Origin: Anaerolineales bacterium UBA2395
GTDB lineage: Bacteria; Chloroflexota; Anaerolineae; Anaerolineales; Villigracilaceae
Assembly: GCA_002343775.1 (NCBI GenBank)
Contig: DDSH01000034.1
Location: forward strand, 1-39,487
DNA length: 39,487 bases
Direction: 5' to 3'
Part shown: one piece after another, positions 15,898-23,127 of the stretch
Position numbering within the stretch: position 1 is the first letter of the stretch
How the letters are laid out: each line of letters starts with the position of its first letter
Made by a program: the position numbers and the translations under genes
The notes under the pieces: generated by a model
The model's input: only the letters and a program-made list of their open reading frames with translations
The model's database searches: none
Told to the model about the DNA's origin: nothing

Positions 15898-16218
15898 ATG
15901 AAAAAGCAAAAAGCATTGAAGTTTCATTGGGAGGCACAGAAAGCCGCACGGAACGAAGATAAATACGGCGTAACCTTCGAGGTCGCCTCATCCGTGTTTC
16001 AAGACTGGCACGCGGTCTACTTTGACGACGAAGAACACTCCCAGAACGAAAAACGGGAAATGGTCATCGGACGGGCATCCGACCGGCGCATCTTGACCTG
16101 TTTCTTCACGCGGACGAATGACGCCGTCCACATCATTGCCGCACGACTCGCCACCCACCGCGAAAAGAAGGAGTACGCCGACGCGAACAATTCCAGGGTC
16201 ATTTACCAGATCAAGTAA
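15898..16218 (+). CDS. brnT: BrnT-family (DUF497) ribonuclease toxin, apparently without adjacent BrnA
   Basis: The 106-residue protein follows the DUF497/BrnT pattern: 'FHWEAQKAARNEDKYGVTFEVASSVFQDWHAV' (residues 9-40), 'HSQNEKREMVIG', then 'RILTCFFTRTNDAVHIIAARLATHREKKEY'. BrnT toxins are RelE-like RNases normally neutralised by BrnA, encoded just downstream. Here the frame is followed by a strong terminator and an unrelated phosphatase, with no BrnA-like ORF on either side. It could be an orphan, could be tamed by a remote antitoxin, or could be inactive. The start at ATG 15898 fits both the family N-terminus and the leaderless promoter. Confidence 0.8.
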   Translation: MKKQKALKFHWEAQKAARNEDKYGVTFEVASSVFQDWHAVYFDDEEHSQNEKREMVIGRASDRRILTCFFTRTNDAVHIIAARLATHREKKEYADANNSRVIYQIK

Positions 16219-16241
16219 AATCCCCCAAAAAACAGCCAATG

Positions 16242-16275
16242 AAAAATAACAGTCACCCGATGACTGTTATTTTTT
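16242..16275. terminator. Strong terminator after brnT
   Basis: TAACAGTCA (16247-16255) pairs with TGACTGTTA (16261-16269), extended by an A-run and T-run on the two sides. Confidence 0.9.
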
Positions 16276-16295
16276 GGAAAAGGACCAAGGCAATC

Positions 16296-17042
16296 ATGCA
16301 ACTGTACTTCATCCGTCACGGACAGTCCGTGAACAACGCCGGAGCAAACGACCCCAATTACAAGGAACATTCCGATCCGTACCTGACCGAGATCGGCAGG
16401 AAACAGGCGCAAATCACGGCACAATACCTCAAAGAGCGCCAGGCGATCACCAGTGACGATCCGTGGAACAGCCAGAACCAGTTCGGTTTCGGTTTTACTC
16501 ACCTCTACTCCAGCCTGATGGAGCGCGCCGTGCATACGGCAGCGGAAACCGCAAGGGCGCTGGGAGATGTCCCATTCACGGCATGGGTGGATATTCACGA
16601 AGAAGGCGGAATCTACGCACGCAAAAAAGAGGAAAACCAAAAAGGTCTGCCGGGGAAACCACGCTCGTTCTTCGAGCAGAATTTTCCCGAAATCAGACTA
16701 CCCGACCACCTGGACGAATCCGGCTGGTGGAATCGCCCCTTTGAGGCGGACGATGAGCGTCAACTCCGCGCAGAGCGGGTGCTGGCAGAATTGCTCGCGC
16801 GTCACGGCGACCGGGAGGGGCAGTCGGAGGAGCGGATCGCCTTCGTCAGTCACGGCGGATTCTTCGTGCGTTTCATGTGCGCGGTACTAAAACTCCCGTG
16901 GCGGCAAGGTGCCAATGGACTGCGTTCATGGTTTCTGCTCAACAACTGCTCCATCAGTCGCTTCGACTTCCGCAAGGGTAATGTAATGGTTTCCTACGTC
17001 AACAACACCAACCATCTTCCGCCCGAATTGATCACCGGTTAA
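16296..17042 (+). CDS. Histidine phosphatase superfamily (phosphoglycerate-mutase-like) protein
   Basis: The 248-residue protein starts 'MQLYFIRHGQSVNN', with the RHG catalytic His8, and has the second His in 'IAFVSHGGFFVRF'; the acid/base Glu is probably in the 'HEEGGIYARK' region. The branch-1 histidine phosphatases range from cofactor-dependent phosphoglycerate mutases to broad phosphatases; the insert after 'SSLMERAVHTAAETARAL' and the length favour a phosphatase of unknown substrate. The start at ATG 16296 is after the brnT terminator; an upstream ATG at 16239 would put the terminator inside the gene. Confidence 0.8.
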   Translation: MQLYFIRHGQSVNNAGANDPNYKEHSDPYLTEIGRKQAQITAQYLKERQAITSDDPWNSQNQFGFGFTHLYSSLMERAVHTAAETARALGDVPFTAWVDIHEEGGIYARKKEENQKGLPGKPRSFFEQNFPEIRLPDHLDESGWWNRPFEADDERQLRAERVLAELLARHGDREGQSEERIAFVSHGGFFVRFMCAVLKLPWRQGANGLRSWFLLNNCSISRFDFRKGNVMVSYVNNTNHLPPELITG

Positions 17043-17053
17043 GAAGCCTGCGT

Positions 17054-17059
17054 TATAAT
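17054..17059 (+). promoter_or_regulatory. -10 element of the GlsB-like gene
   Basis: TATAAT lies 33 bases before the ATG at 17093, starting just after the phosphatase stop. A TTGATC at 17028-17033 is 20 bases away, longer than usual. Confidence 0.45.
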
Positions 17060-17092
17060 GCGCAACATTAAAAACTCAACTCGGAGGTACAT

Positions 17093-17368
17093 ATGACTTT
17101 GACGGATATTCTTATTTGGATCGTGTTCGGCGCATTGGCAGGCTGGATCGCCAGCATCATCACCGGCAAGAACAAACAAATGGGCGGCGTTGAAAACGTG
17201 GTCAGCGGTATTGCGGGCGCATTCATCGGCGGTTTCATCATGGAGAATGTATTCGGTACAGACGGACTCACCGGCTTCAATGTCTACAGTTTCATTGTTG
17301 CGATCCTCGGCGCTGTGGTTTTGATCTGGGTCGTCGGTTTCTTCCGCGGCGGGCGACGTCGCCGATAG
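17093..17368 (+). CDS. GlsB/YeaQ/YmgE-family small membrane protein
   Basis: The 91-residue protein has the family layout of three hydrophobic helices with Gly-rich turns: 'ILIWIVFGALAGWIASIITGK', 'ENVVSGIAGAFIGGFIM' and 'VYSFIVAILGAVVLIWVV', ending in an Arg-rich tail. The family (Transgly_assoc) is linked to stress in several bacteria, but its mechanism is unknown. GGAGG lies seven bases before the ATG. It is a single-gene unit with its own -10 and a strong terminator. Confidence 0.85.
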   Translation: MTLTDILIWIVFGALAGWIASIITGKNKQMGGVENVVSGIAGAFIGGFIMENVFGTDGLTGFNVYSFIVAILGAVVLIWVVGFFRGGRRRR

Positions 17369-17381
17369 AAAGACCTTATCC

Positions 17382-17419
17382 AAACGTCCCTGCCAATGGA
17401 GCAGGGACGTTTTCTTTAT
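17382..17419 (+). terminator. Terminator of the GlsB-like gene
   Basis: A 12-bp perfect stem (17382-17393 with 17401-17412) is followed by TTTCTTTATT. Confidence 0.85.
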
Positions 17420-17480
17420 TAAGTGGTAAATGACCCATTTAGGGAATGGAAAATTGTGTAAATACCCATACAATACAAGC

Positions 17481-17580
17481 AGTCGAAAGTCGCTTCACCT
17501 TTCGTCTTATTCTCATCTCCTTGGTTTTGCCCCAATTGGGGAAAAAACAGACGGGTGTTCATAGCACCTGTCTGTTTTTG
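17481..17580 (+). ncRNA. Candidate small RNA upstream of glnA
   Basis: The stretch between the GlsB-like gene and glnA has no convincing ORF. TGGAAA (17447-17452), 16 bases and TACAAT (17469-17474) make a plausible promoter. A hairpin (CGAAAG 17484-17489 with CTTTCG 17499-17504), the palindrome CCCCAATTGGGG (17530-17541) and a terminator at 17544-17580 follow. A transcript of about 100 bases is possible. I recognise no known RNA family. Confidence 0.3.
17544..17580 (+). terminator. Terminator-like hairpin with no ORF upstream
   Basis: CAGACGGGTG (17548-17557) pairs with CACCTGTCTG (17565-17574, one GU pair), preceded by AAAAAA and followed by TTTTTG. It is too far from the GlsB-like gene, which has its own terminator. 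Confidence 0.7.
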
Positions 17581-17588
17581 TTTAATGT

Positions 17589-17632
17589 ACCCATTTGGGT
17601 AATAGACCTGCATCCCGCCAGCCACCTATAAT
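17589..17632 (+). promoter_or_regulatory. glnA promoter with upstream palindrome
   Basis: TAGACC (17603-17608), 18 bases and TATAAT (17627-17632) form a promoter with a start near 17639. ACCCATTTGGGT (17589-17600), an inverted repeat, sits just upstream of the -35. A similar ACCCATTTAGGG is at 17433-17444, so a regulator may bind both. Confidence 0.5.
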
Positions 17633-17680
17633 GCCGCAATCGCTTCAAGATCGAAATCACCAACTTTTTAGGAGAGAAGA

Positions 17681-19087
17681 ATGGCTACATCAGTCAAAGA
17701 AGTTTTGGAAATGGCAAAAGGCGTTCAAGTCGTGGATTTGCGCTTCACCGACCTACCCGGGACCTGGCAGCACTTCACCATGCCGGTGCAGCGCCTGAAC
17801 GAGGACTTTTTCAAGGAGGGCATCCCCTTCGACGGTTCATCCATTCGCGGCTTTCAGGAAATCCACGAATCAGACATGCTCCTGAAACCCAATGCCGAAA
17901 CTGCCTTCGTCGACCCGACTGCCGAGACGCCGACTCTCGTCCTGACCTGTAATGTGTTCGACCCGCTTTCAGAAGAAGCCTACTCCCGCGATCCGCGTTA
18001 CGTGGCACTCAAGGCTGAGGCGTACTTAAAAAGCACGGGGCTCGCCGATACGGCTTACTTCGCGCCTGAGGCGGAGTTCTTTGTCTTCGACGGCATCCGC
18101 TACCAGTCTGCGCCAAACGAATCGTACTATTCCATCGAATCTTCCGAGGCGTGGTGGAGCAGCGGTGACGAAGGCAGCATGGGCGGACAGATCCAGCCCA
18201 AGCGCGGCTACTTCCCCACCTCTCCAACCGACACATTACAAGAACTTCGCAACAAGTTCATGCTCGCCATGCAAGCCGCCGGCGTTTCGATGGACTTGCA
18301 CCACCATGAAGTCGCAACCGCCGGTCAGAGCGAAATGTCCATGCACTTCACTACGCTCACCCGCATGGCAGATGACCTCCTGCTTTACAAATACGTCATC
18401 AAGAACGTGGCGCGCAAGAATGGCAAGACTGTCACCTTCATGCCCAAACCCATCTTCGGCGACAACGGCTCCGGCATGCATGTCCATTCTTCACTTTGGA
18501 AGGGCAGCACCAACGTCTTCTACGACGAGAAAGGCTACGCGGGTCTCTCGCAGACCGCCAAGTATTACATCGGCGGGTTACTCAAGCATGCGCCCGCCCT
18601 GCTTGCGCTGACCTCGCCCACCACCAATTCATACCGCCGCCTCGTACCCGGTTACGAAGCGCCCGTCAACATCGCGTACTCACAGCGCAATCGTTCCGCC
18701 ATCTGCCGCATCCCTGCGAACAAATCTTCCAAGGCAAAGCGTGTTGAGTTTCGCGCTCCCGACGCCACCGCAAACCCCTACCTCGCGTTCTCAGCCATCC
18801 TCATGGCAGGGCTTGACGGAATCCTGAACAAGATCGATCCGGGTGAACCACGCGACATGGACCTGTACGAACTGCCCGCCGCGGAAAAGGCGCTCATCAA
18901 GCAAGTGCCATCCAGCCTCGGCGAAGTGCTTGACGCGCTCGAAGCCGACCACGACTTCCTGCTGCAGGGCGGCGTCTTCACCCCGGACCTGCTCGAAGAG
19001 TACATCAAGTACAAGCGCGTCCATGAAGTGGATGCAATTCGCCTGCGCCCGACCCCGCACGAATACGTCCTATACTTTGATGCCTAG
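17681..19087 (+). CDS. glnA: Glutamine synthetase, type I
   Basis: The 468-residue protein is a full-length GSI, which makes glutamine from glutamate and ammonia with ATP in a dodecamer. Conserved parts include 'IPFDGSSIRGF', 'APEAEFFVFD' (metal Glu), 'DLHHHEVATAGQSEM', 'FMPKPIFGDNGSGMHVH' and 'RVEFRAPDATANPYLAF'. Length, the DFE-like insert and Tyr396 in 'MDLYELP', at the place of the adenylylated Tyr397 of the enteric enzyme, indicate the GSI-beta class, so activity may be tuned by adenylylation. AGGAG precedes the ATG at 17681. No PII or adenylyltransferase gene is in the window. Confidence 0.95.
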   Translation: MATSVKEVLEMAKGVQVVDLRFTDLPGTWQHFTMPVQRLNEDFFKEGIPFDGSSIRGFQEIHESDMLLKPNAETAFVDPTAETPTLVLTCNVFDPLSEEAYSRDPRYVALKAEAYLKSTGLADTAYFAPEAEFFVFDGIRYQSAPNESYYSIESSEAWWSSGDEGSMGGQIQPKRGYFPTSPTDTLQELRNKFMLAMQAAGVSMDLHHHEVATAGQSEMSMHFTTLTRMADDLLLYKYVIKNVARKNGKTVTFMPKPIFGDNGSGMHVHSSLWKGSTNVFYDEKGYAGLSQTAKYYIGGLLKHAPALLALTSPTTNSYRRLVPGYEAPVNIAYSQRNRSAICRIPANKSSKAKRVEFRAPDATANPYLAFSAILMAGLDGILNKIDPGEPRDMDLYELPAAEKALIKQVPSSLGEVLDALEADHDFLLQGGVFTPDLLEEYIKYKRVHEVDAIRLRPTPHEYVLYFDA

Positions 19088-19111
19088 CCACTGACCTCGC
19101 TTCTTTCTCCG

Positions 19112-19155
19112 CCGACAGTTGGTTGCTTGAACCTTGGCTTGCAACTGACTGTCGG
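19112..19155 (+). terminator. Long hairpin after glnA
   Basis: Arms 19112-19126 and 19141-19155 match at 13 of 15 positions around a 14-base loop, followed by TTGTCTCTC. This is probably the glnA terminator, although the T-tail is broken. Confidence 0.55.
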
Positions 19156-19166
19156 TTGTCTCTCAT

Positions 19167-19221
19167 AGGGGCGTCCCGCCAGGTAAATCTTCGCCTCCTA
19201 GCATCCTTTCGGGACGCCCCT
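19167..19221 (+). repeat. Perfect 12-bp inverted repeat in the leader of the LysE gene
   Basis: AGGGGCGTCCCG (19167-19178) and CGGGACGCCCCT (19210-19221) are exact inverted complements separated by 31 bases. The right arm ends 14 bases before the ATG at 19236. It could be a regulatory RNA fold, a REP-like element or a second terminator. Confidence 0.65.
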
Positions 19222-19235
19222 GCCAACCTTCTCTC

Positions 19236-19865
19236 ATGTCCCCACTTCTTATATCCTCCTTTATTCTTGGCATTGCTTTCTGCGCCCCTCCGGGCATCAT
19301 CACCGCCGAAACCATCCGCCGTGGTGCCGCCCGAGGATTTGGTCCCGCGCTCTCGGTGCAATTCGGCTCGCTGATCGGTGACACCACCTGGGCAGCCATC
19401 GCGTTGACGGGTCTGGCATTCGTCATCCAGAATGATATAGCACGGGTCATTCTCAGCCTGATCGGGATTGTCCTAATGGTGAAACTTGCCTGGGATGCCA
19501 TCAAGGATGCCCGCGAAGGCAAACATCCAAACACAGATGAAAGCGAAACCAGCACCCGGGGTGATTTTGCCAGCGGCGCTTTCCTCTCACTCGGCAACCC
19601 GATGAACATTGTCTTCTGGACAGGGCTCGGTACGACAGTCTTCGCCTCCATTGCAGGCACGCCGCAACCGATCCATTTTGTCACCTTCTTTATCGGTTTT
19701 CTTGGCGGTGCGATCGCCTGGTGTTTCTTCATCGCTGGGCTGGTGGCATGGGGACGGAAATGGATGACCGTGTCCTTCTTCCGCTTTCTGAATGCCGCCT
19801 GCGGAGCGACACTGTTCTACTTCGCCTTCCAATTGGGGATGCAAATGATGCGGGGATTCATCTGA
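19236..19865 (+). CDS. LysE/RhtB-family amino acid exporter
   Basis: The 209-residue protein has the LysE-family N-terminus 'FILGIAFCAPPGIITAETIRRGAARGFGPALSVQFGSLIGDTTWAAIAL' (the 'PPGP...' region) and six predicted membrane helices, with a hydrophilic loop at about residues 90-110. Members export basic or neutral amino acids and their analogues with proton exchange. The canonical 'PGP' reads PGI here. No Shine-Dalgarno is obvious; the strong hairpin just upstream may shape translation. Location after glnA hints at relief of amino acid excess, but the two are not clearly co-transcribed. Confidence 0.8.
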   Translation: MSPLLISSFILGIAFCAPPGIITAETIRRGAARGFGPALSVQFGSLIGDTTWAAIALTGLAFVIQNDIARVILSLIGIVLMVKLAWDAIKDAREGKHPNTDESETSTRGDFASGAFLSLGNPMNIVFWTGLGTTVFASIAGTPQPIHFVTFFIGFLGGAIAWCFFIAGLVAWGRKWMTVSFFRFLNAACGATLFYFAFQLGMQMMRGFI

Positions 19866-19931
19866 TTGTTTGAACCCGCCTTGAAGTACAATCGGATGTG
19901 TGTTGGATATATTTTTCTCCCCTGATTCACC

Positions 19932-22094
19932 ATGACCGATCCAGATTTCCCTCCCGCCGATGAGATTAACCCGCGTCTGCTCGAAACCCTTGCCAGCCTA
20001 AACCAGATCGGCACGACCATCAACCAGATCGGGTCCAGCAAGGATTCGGCATCCAGCCTGCAACTGATCGTAAAAAGCGCCATCCGTGTCATCCCCGGAT
20101 CGTCCGCTTCCATCTACATATATGATGCCAGCCGCAACGAGTTACGTCCCGAATCGCGAGTGGTGGCGTTCGCTGAAACCCACGCAGAGACCGAAGCCGA
20201 TCACACCGAAGATATCCCGCGCCCAAACGGGTTTGGGATGCGTGCCACCTTGCGCCAACGCCGCACCCTCTCTTACGAAGAGACTGATATGCACATCCAC
20301 CCGTATCAAGAAAAGAAAGGTGTAAAAGTTGTAGCGTGCTTTCCGTTGATCGTGGCTGGTGAAGTTCTCGGCATTCTTTACATCTATCTTTACGAACCCC
20401 GCCGTATCTCACAATTTGAAGAACTAATGCTTGATAACTTTGTCAATCAGGCTGCCATGGCGATCTATCACGCCCGCCGCCTGACGGATATGAACCGTTC
20501 GCTCGCGCAAAAAGAGAACGAACTCAGCCAACTGCGCCGCGCCGGAATGCTGATCTCCTCCCGCCTGCGACTGGAAGAAACGCTCGAATCCATCCTCGAA
20601 CTGGCGCTGGAATTGACCAATGCCCAATATGGCATCTTCCGGCTTCTGGATCAAACAGGCGAGCACCTCGTCACTCGCGCAGTCAGCGCGGTACATCTTG
20701 AAAAACCGCTGGTGGAAAAACTTCCCATTCAAGGCAGGAGTATTATGGCGCATGTGGCACGTACCCGCCAGCCATTGCTCATTCGCGATCTACGAGAGCA
20801 ACCATGGGCAGAAACATATTATCCGCTGGACTCAAAACTGGAGATGCGTTCCGAATTGTGCGTGCCGCTCATCAACGCCAGCGGACGATTGGAAGGTGTG
20901 TTGAATTTGGAGAGTCCGCGAGTGGGCGGATTCACCGAAGACGATAGTCACATGCTGCAATCTCTTGCAATGTATGCCGTCACTGCCATTCAGGAAGTAC
21001 GCCTATTGGATGCATTGCAGGAAGCCGCACAACTGCTGATCTCACAACCCAGCCTGAAGGTGCTCGATCAGTTGTGCGCCATGGCGAATGATCTGCTCAA
21101 CACCGAAACAAGCGCGATCTGGCTGGCAGGCGAAAACGGCGCAATGGGCTTTATCGTTTCTGAAGGCGGGGCTATTCCGGCGGAAATCTCTGAAGCAGAA
21201 AAACGACCCAATGCCTATTTCATGCCTCTGGCAAAGGATAACACCGCATCAGCGTTGGGAATGTTCGGGGTCTTCCACTCCTCTGCGGGCGGAGTCCGAA
21301 GCGACGTATCGGAATGGGACAAGAAAGTGCTGGCATGTCTCGTCAACTATGCGGTGCTCGTCATCCAAAATGAGACTCGCCAGCAGGCATTGCGCGCTTC
21401 ACAGGAACAGCACCTGATCGCCGAGACGTTCGCAGCGGTGGGTGATGTCTCTGCGAATTTGCTGCACACCATGAACAATAAACTTGGTGTCATTCCCGTG
21501 CGCGTGCAGGGCATTCAAGACAAATACGAAACGCTGCTGGCGGAAGACCACTACCTGACCAAAAGCCTGAACGAGATCGAACGCAGCGCCGCCGCCGCCA
21601 TGCAGACCGTGCATGAGAACCTTTCTCACTTGCGCCCCATTCGAATGGAACGCATCCAGATCGAACCGTGCGTCATGGATGCGATCCGGGTTGTGCAAAC
21701 TCCGCCAGGAATCCAAATTCTTAGCGAAGGACTGAACAACCTGCCGATGGTCAGCGCCAGCGGGCAAAGCCTGGTCTTCGTCTTTCGCAACCTGCTCGAA
21801 AACGCTGTGGATGCGATGGAAGAAAACGGCAAGATCAAAATAACCGGCATGCAAAATGCAGAGTGGGTGGATATCTCTGTCAGCGACACCGGGCGCGGCA
21901 TTCCGGCGGAACTGCATGAACAAATTTTTGAATTGGCACATTCGAGCCGTACGCATCCCGGCAAGATGGGCTTCGGCTTGTGGTGGGTCAAAACGCTGAT
22001 GACCCGCCTCGGCGGCAGCGTAACCGTGGAAAGCGACGGCACACACGGCACGACCTTCCATTTGCGGTTGCCCATTGCAGGACGGGAAACATGA
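19932..22094 (+). CDS. Multi-GAF sensor histidine kinase, cytoplasmic
   Basis: The 720-residue protein has no membrane helix. Two clear GAF domains (residues about 40-180 and 215-355) and a third, degenerate one (about 360-475) precede the kinase core. His512 in 'AVGDVSANLLHTMNNKLGVI' is the phospho-acceptor, followed by NLLENAVDAM (N box), DTGRGIP (G1) and GKMGFGLWWVKTLM (G2). The ligand of the GAF domains is unknown; there is no bilin-type Cys pattern I can be sure of. The gene overlaps its regulator by four bases (ATGA), so this is a two-component pair. No Shine-Dalgarno sequence is seen before the ATG. Confidence 0.88.
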   Translation: MTDPDFPPADEINPRLLETLASLNQIGTTINQIGSSKDSASSLQLIVKSAIRVIPGSSASIYIYDASRNELRPESRVVAFAETHAETEADHTEDIPRPNGFGMRATLRQRRTLSYEETDMHIHPYQEKKGVKVVACFPLIVAGEVLGILYIYLYEPRRISQFEELMLDNFVNQAAMAIYHARRLTDMNRSLAQKENELSQLRRAGMLISSRLRLEETLESILELALELTNAQYGIFRLLDQTGEHLVTRAVSAVHLEKPLVEKLPIQGRSIMAHVARTRQPLLIRDLREQPWAETYYPLDSKLEMRSELCVPLINASGRLEGVLNLESPRVGGFTEDDSHMLQSLAMYAVTAIQEVRLLDALQEAAQLLISQPSLKVLDQLCAMANDLLNTETSAIWLAGENGAMGFIVSEGGAIPAEISEAEKRPNAYFMPLAKDNTASALGMFGVFHSSAGGVRSDVSEWDKKVLACLVNYAVLVIQNETRQQALRASQEQHLIAETFAAVGDVSANLLHTMNNKLGVIPVRVQGIQDKYETLLAEDHYLTKSLNEIERSAAAAMQTVHENLSHLRPIRMERIQIEPCVMDAIRVVQTPPGIQILSEGLNNLPMVSASGQSLVFVFRNLLENAVDAMEENGKIKITGMQNAEWVDISVSDTGRGIPAELHEQIFELAHSSRTHPGKMGFGLWWVKTLMTRLGGSVTVESDGTHGTTFHLRLPIAGRET

Positions 22095-23119
22095 ATCCAC
22101 GCGCCCTCGTTGTAGACGACAATTCATCCTGGCAGCAGCTCATGAGCGAGATACTCATCGACCATGGTTTCGAGGTCGATACTGCCAGCACCCTTCATGA
22201 AGCCATCACCGCGCTAAAGACAAATCCGCATCGACTCGCCGTGGTCGATCTGTCGCTTTCCGCCAGCGATCACCACAATCAGGATGGATTGCTCGTGCTC
22301 GACTCGATCCGAAGGCTCGACCCTGCCTGTCGTGCCATTTTGCTTACCGGTTTCGCCACAGTTGAGATCGCCGTCAAAGCGCTGACAGATTACAACGCCT
22401 TCACCTTCCTGCGCAAGGAAAGTTTTCAACGCAGCGAATTCAAAGATATCCTCAAACGGATCATGATCTCAGCTCCATCGGAAGGGGATAAAACCAACGC
22501 TTCACAAACAGACCCGGAGCCTGCGCCGGCTCCATCGAACGCATCTGCCCCGAAAGCCCTGGTCGTGGACGACGACGCTGGCTGGCGCAGCATCATCGAA
22601 GACATGCTCCACGAAGCGGAATATTCCACGATCGCCTGTGCAAGTTTCGGCGAGGCATTGGGCATATTGCGCAAGGACAAATTTTCTCTCGCCGTGGTGG
22701 ATCTCTCGTTGCGCGGTGGTCCCACGCTCGACGGTTTACAATTGCTGAAGATCACCCAGGGGCATCATATTCCCACCATCGTCGTCAGCGGGCTGTCTGA
22801 ACCCGACGATATACAACGCATTTATTCCGAACATTCGATTGCGGCATATATCGAAAAACAAGCCTTCCATCGCGCCAGTTTCAAACGCATTCTTGCCGAG
22901 ATCAAGCAAAGCAGCAACTCCCATGATGAATTGAGCGCGCTGACCGACCGCGAACGCGAAGTGCTTGACTTGCTCTCACAAGGATTAACCAACAAGGAAA
23001 TCGCCGAAAAACTGGTCATCACCACGAACACGGTTAAACGCCACTTGAAAGCCATTTTTGAAAAACTAGACGTTCACACCCGCGCGGCAGCAACGGCAAT
23101 TGCCACACGCGGAAAATAG
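22091..23119 (+). CDS. Response regulator with two receiver domains and LuxR-type HTH
   Basis: The 342-residue protein starts at ATG 22091, overlapping the kinase stop. Receiver 1 (residues 1-125) has D9/D10 and phospho-acceptor D53 in 'VVDLSLSASD'. A Pro/Ala-rich linker follows, then receiver 2 (about 155-270) with 'LVVDDDAGW' and 'VVDLSLRGGPTLDG'. A GerE/LuxR helix-turn-helix ends the protein ('LTDREREVLDLLSQGLTNKEIAEKLVITTNTVKRHLKAIFEKL'). Two receivers in front of one DNA-binding domain suggest a two-input switch, with the kinase phosphorylating one or both. Target genes are unknown. The receivers are related and may have arisen by duplication. Confidence 0.88.
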   Translation: MNPRALVVDDNSSWQQLMSEILIDHGFEVDTASTLHEAITALKTNPHRLAVVDLSLSASDHHNQDGLLVLDSIRRLDPACRAILLTGFATVEIAVKALTDYNAFTFLRKESFQRSEFKDILKRIMISAPSEGDKTNASQTDPEPAPAPSNASAPKALVVDDDAGWRSIIEDMLHEAEYSTIACASFGEALGILRKDKFSLAVVDLSLRGGPTLDGLQLLKITQGHHIPTIVVSGLSEPDDIQRIYSEHSIAAYIEKQAFHRASFKRILAEIKQSSNSHDELSALTDREREVLDLLSQGLTNKEIAEKLVITTNTVKRHLKAIFEKLDVHTRAAATAIATRGK

Positions 23120-23127
23120 CGCAAGGT

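Noticed and set aside
17419..17625. A 68-codon minus-strand ORF upstream of glnA
   Set aside because: It runs through two terminator-type hairpins, lacks a ribosome site and resembles nothing.
19167..19221. Known lysine riboswitch before the LysE gene
   Set aside because: The element is far too short and lacks the five-helix junction of the lysine riboswitch.
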